The notes below the pieces were generated by a model. That model was given only the letters and a program-made list of their open reading frames with translations, made no database searches and was not told where the DNA came from. From Coprinellus micaceus (lineage: Eukaryota; Basidiomycota; Agaricomycetes; Agaricales; Psathyrellaceae), in the NCBI GenBank assembly GCA_951394405.1, contig OX596344.1, positions 2,418,001 through 2,482,000 of the forward strand: DNA of 64,000 nucleotides. Direction: 5' to 3'. Position numbers and translations under genes: made by a program. Below, one piece after another: positions 62,171 to 64,000 of this stretch (position 1 is its first letter; each line of letters begins with the position of its first letter).

Positions 62171-63094
62171 TTCGTTTGGTGCGACCCTCTATTACACTCC
62201 TCCCTTATGTATATTCGGATTTGATTTGATTTCTGCCATGAGGGCTACATGGATTTTACAGTCTTTTACTGCAGAGGCCTACACTTCTTGTCGAATTGCT
62301 GTGCGCAGCACCTGCAAAACACGAGGCGGCTAGGACTCCGACCTCCTGCCTCTCCCAGGAGGCTGTACTTCAAATTTAGGAGGAATTTGAACATAGGGCT
62401 TTCGCTCACTCGCCCAATTGCTTCAAATAGTATTCATGCCGTTGCGCTCGATGGAATTGGGGTCTGCGGAGTGCAGGGGGAAACCCCACTAAAATCATCA
62501 GAAACTGTGACGCCCTTTATACGTCTAGAATAGCTCATTGCCCTCCAAGGAGGTTGAAACGGGCGTGAGAATCTAGTGCTCACATTTCATGAAATTGGGG
62601 TGCGGTGCTGTGTTGCTGTGGGTATCGCTGTGCATTGCAGCGCGCACAGCTCCTGGAATGGCAGGCCAAGACACTGCACCAGGCGATGCAATGGTTCTAC
62701 GAGGTATACGTGTCGTTAATTTGCGCCTGAGACTTCACAGCCCTCCATGGCCGTTTAACGCCCACAATTCGCTCGGCCCGACTTCCTGGGCGCCAATTCC
62801 GGTACGGTTCGGCCGGCACAGCATTACGTTGGCTGTTGACTCCTCCCACGTCGTCACTGCCTCTTGGCGCTAGCACGGACGACGCCCAATGCCCTGGGCG
62901 CCCATGTTCCAAGGTTGATTCACTGCGCCCAACTCGACACGTCTTTCTTTGCTTCGAGCCTCTTCTCACTGTTGTTTTACTATCCTCCTTCCTTCTTCAC
63001 TTCGAGCTTGAAATCGTTGAAAGGGTTTCATCGAAGTGTATTCAAACCTACCGGACGTATTTAAGATCGGGAGAGGGACACAACTAGGCTCAAA
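62171..63094. other. intergenic, no gene seen
   Basis: Divergent promoter region between the last array kinase (minus) and the small membrane protein (plus). No NACHT fragment was found upstream of this kinase. Confidence 0.4.
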
Positions 63095-63765
63095 ATGGCC
63101 TTGTGAGTTGCCTCTCAACCCTTTGCATCGTGGACCTACTTTGACGCCCATGTCAGCTCAGACGTTTTAGCGCTCATCATCGTGAGTTCATCCGCCGACC
63201 CAGTAGCTGGATTTGTTCCTGATTCACATCCTGATCCCCGGGGGTATCATTTGCACCCTTCTCCACTTCCTTGATCGTAGGTTGTGGGCTTGGTCGCTGC
63301 TGTGCTCTATGGCGTCCAGGTTATGTCGAAAGGAATCGACCAGGGGGTGGCCAGTACGAAGGAATCGTGCGCTGTCTCTGTCCTCGTTCCTAACCCAGTG
63401 TGACTGACCGATCGTCCGTCGCCAGGTTGAAGGCCAAGGGTGTTGAGATCTCAGCATCCGGGGTGTCGATGAAGACGGACAAGCGGTTAGAACGAGAGGA
63501 TTACATTGATGCCACCAAGCGGTACGTCGCCGTTCTTTCCACCCTTACCCGGAGCTCACAGTCATGTAGTGGTTTCATGAGGACCCTGGAGGCCTCATCG
63601 GCAGCCAAGTACCTCGACCAACCGCAAGGGAAACGCAAAGGTCTACACCACATCTCCCGCTCCATCTCCGGCGCCAGTGACAAGAGTGCTACGAGTGCGA
63701 CAAGCGATAGCAGCGAGAAGAAGAGGAGGTTACCCTTCGGCAAGAAGAAGGCGGACGCCGCCTAA
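63095..63765 (+). CDS. small single-pass membrane protein, conserved in fungi
   Basis: Exons 63095-63102, 63157-63181, 63281-63366, 63426-63521 and 63570-63765 encode 136 residues. The N-terminus MAFSDVLALIIVVGLVAAVL forms one membrane helix (about residues 5-25). A soluble part follows with LKAKGVEISASGVSMKTDKR and LEREDYIDATKRGFMRTLEA, the part I recognise from a conserved fungal family of unknown function. The tail is basic and Ser-rich (SSEKKRRLPFGKKKADAA). The second intron (99 nt) and the 8-nt first exon are the weakest points, though every junction keeps frame. Confidence 0.75.
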
Positions 63766-64000
63766 ACCAAAATGAATCGGGAGGAGGCAGGGCTGCGCCA
63801 AGGCGTCAACCATCGTCGGTGCGCCCGTTCGAGGGGACGCTGACCTTGACTTCCAGGTACCCTTGGACTTCTCGACGTCATATTCTCCGCGAGCCCTTCC
63901 CAGGTCCCTCAGGTGTACGAATATCTTGTAACTTATTTGCTCGGACGAATCTGTAACTTATCTGAACCTCGCTATCCTAGCCCTCCAGCTGTTGTAATAT

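Overview
The window is nuclear DNA of a basidiomycete fungus, most likely an Agaricomycete. Genes are split by many short GT-AG introns (about 41-75 nt, a few of 100-170 nt). The first clear gene is the spermidine synthase-saccharopine dehydrogenase fusion known from basidiomycetes. The families present (CorA-like proteins, F-box proteins, MYND proteins, NACHT/STAND NTPases, TKL-type kinases, TET/JBP-like dioxygenases, Crypton and YR retroelements) are a typical Agaricomycete accessory set. All gene models here were spliced by eye from reading frame, splice sites and family knowledge; no search was run.

Layout. 1-3495 has no gene I can defend. 3496-5913 is the SPE3-LYS9 fusion. 6156-15385 is a local duplication area: an intact F-box gene, a decayed CorA-like copy, an intact CorA-like gene, an AT-rich MITE and a decayed, partly near-identical copy of the F-box gene. 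15627-16848 and 17327-18725 are two plus-strand genes (unknown, and F-box-like). 19676-29584 holds three minus-strand genes: a GEN1/Yen1-type XPG nuclease, a TET/JBP-like 2-oxoglutarate dioxygenase and an intact Crypton tyrosine recombinase. 30227-32435 is a MYND zinc-finger gene.

32859-44960 is a stack of nested transposons. The outermost is a non-LTR retrotransposon with RNase H upstream of RT. It is cut by (a) a 6.8-kb tyrosine-recombinase retroelement, itself carrying a 1.4-kb solo LTR and a 0.69-kb TIR element, and (b) a 2.2-kb TIR element carrying a 0.47-kb hAT-like MITE. Removing the two insertions that cut the non-LTR element restores its frame.

45330-46680 is a broken F-box/LRR gene. 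47404-62170 is the most unusual part: a minus-strand array in which TKL-like kinase genes alternate with NACHT/STAND (NLR-type) NTPase genes. Three kinase genes look intact (53547-55075, 58460-59853, 60827-62170). A fourth is joined in one reading frame to a STAND gene and is then split by a 1.8-kb transposon. Both recognisable STAND genes are broken by frameshifts or stops. The arrangement suggests that sensor NTPases and kinases were duplicated together, as in innate-immunity or allorecognition clusters; this is inference from architecture. The window ends with a small conserved single-membrane-segment protein (63095-63765).

Most premature stops in transposons and pseudogenes are TGA codons best explained as CGA to TGA changes. 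That fits C-to-T decay at CpG sites, in a genome that also carries a TET/JBP-like enzyme.
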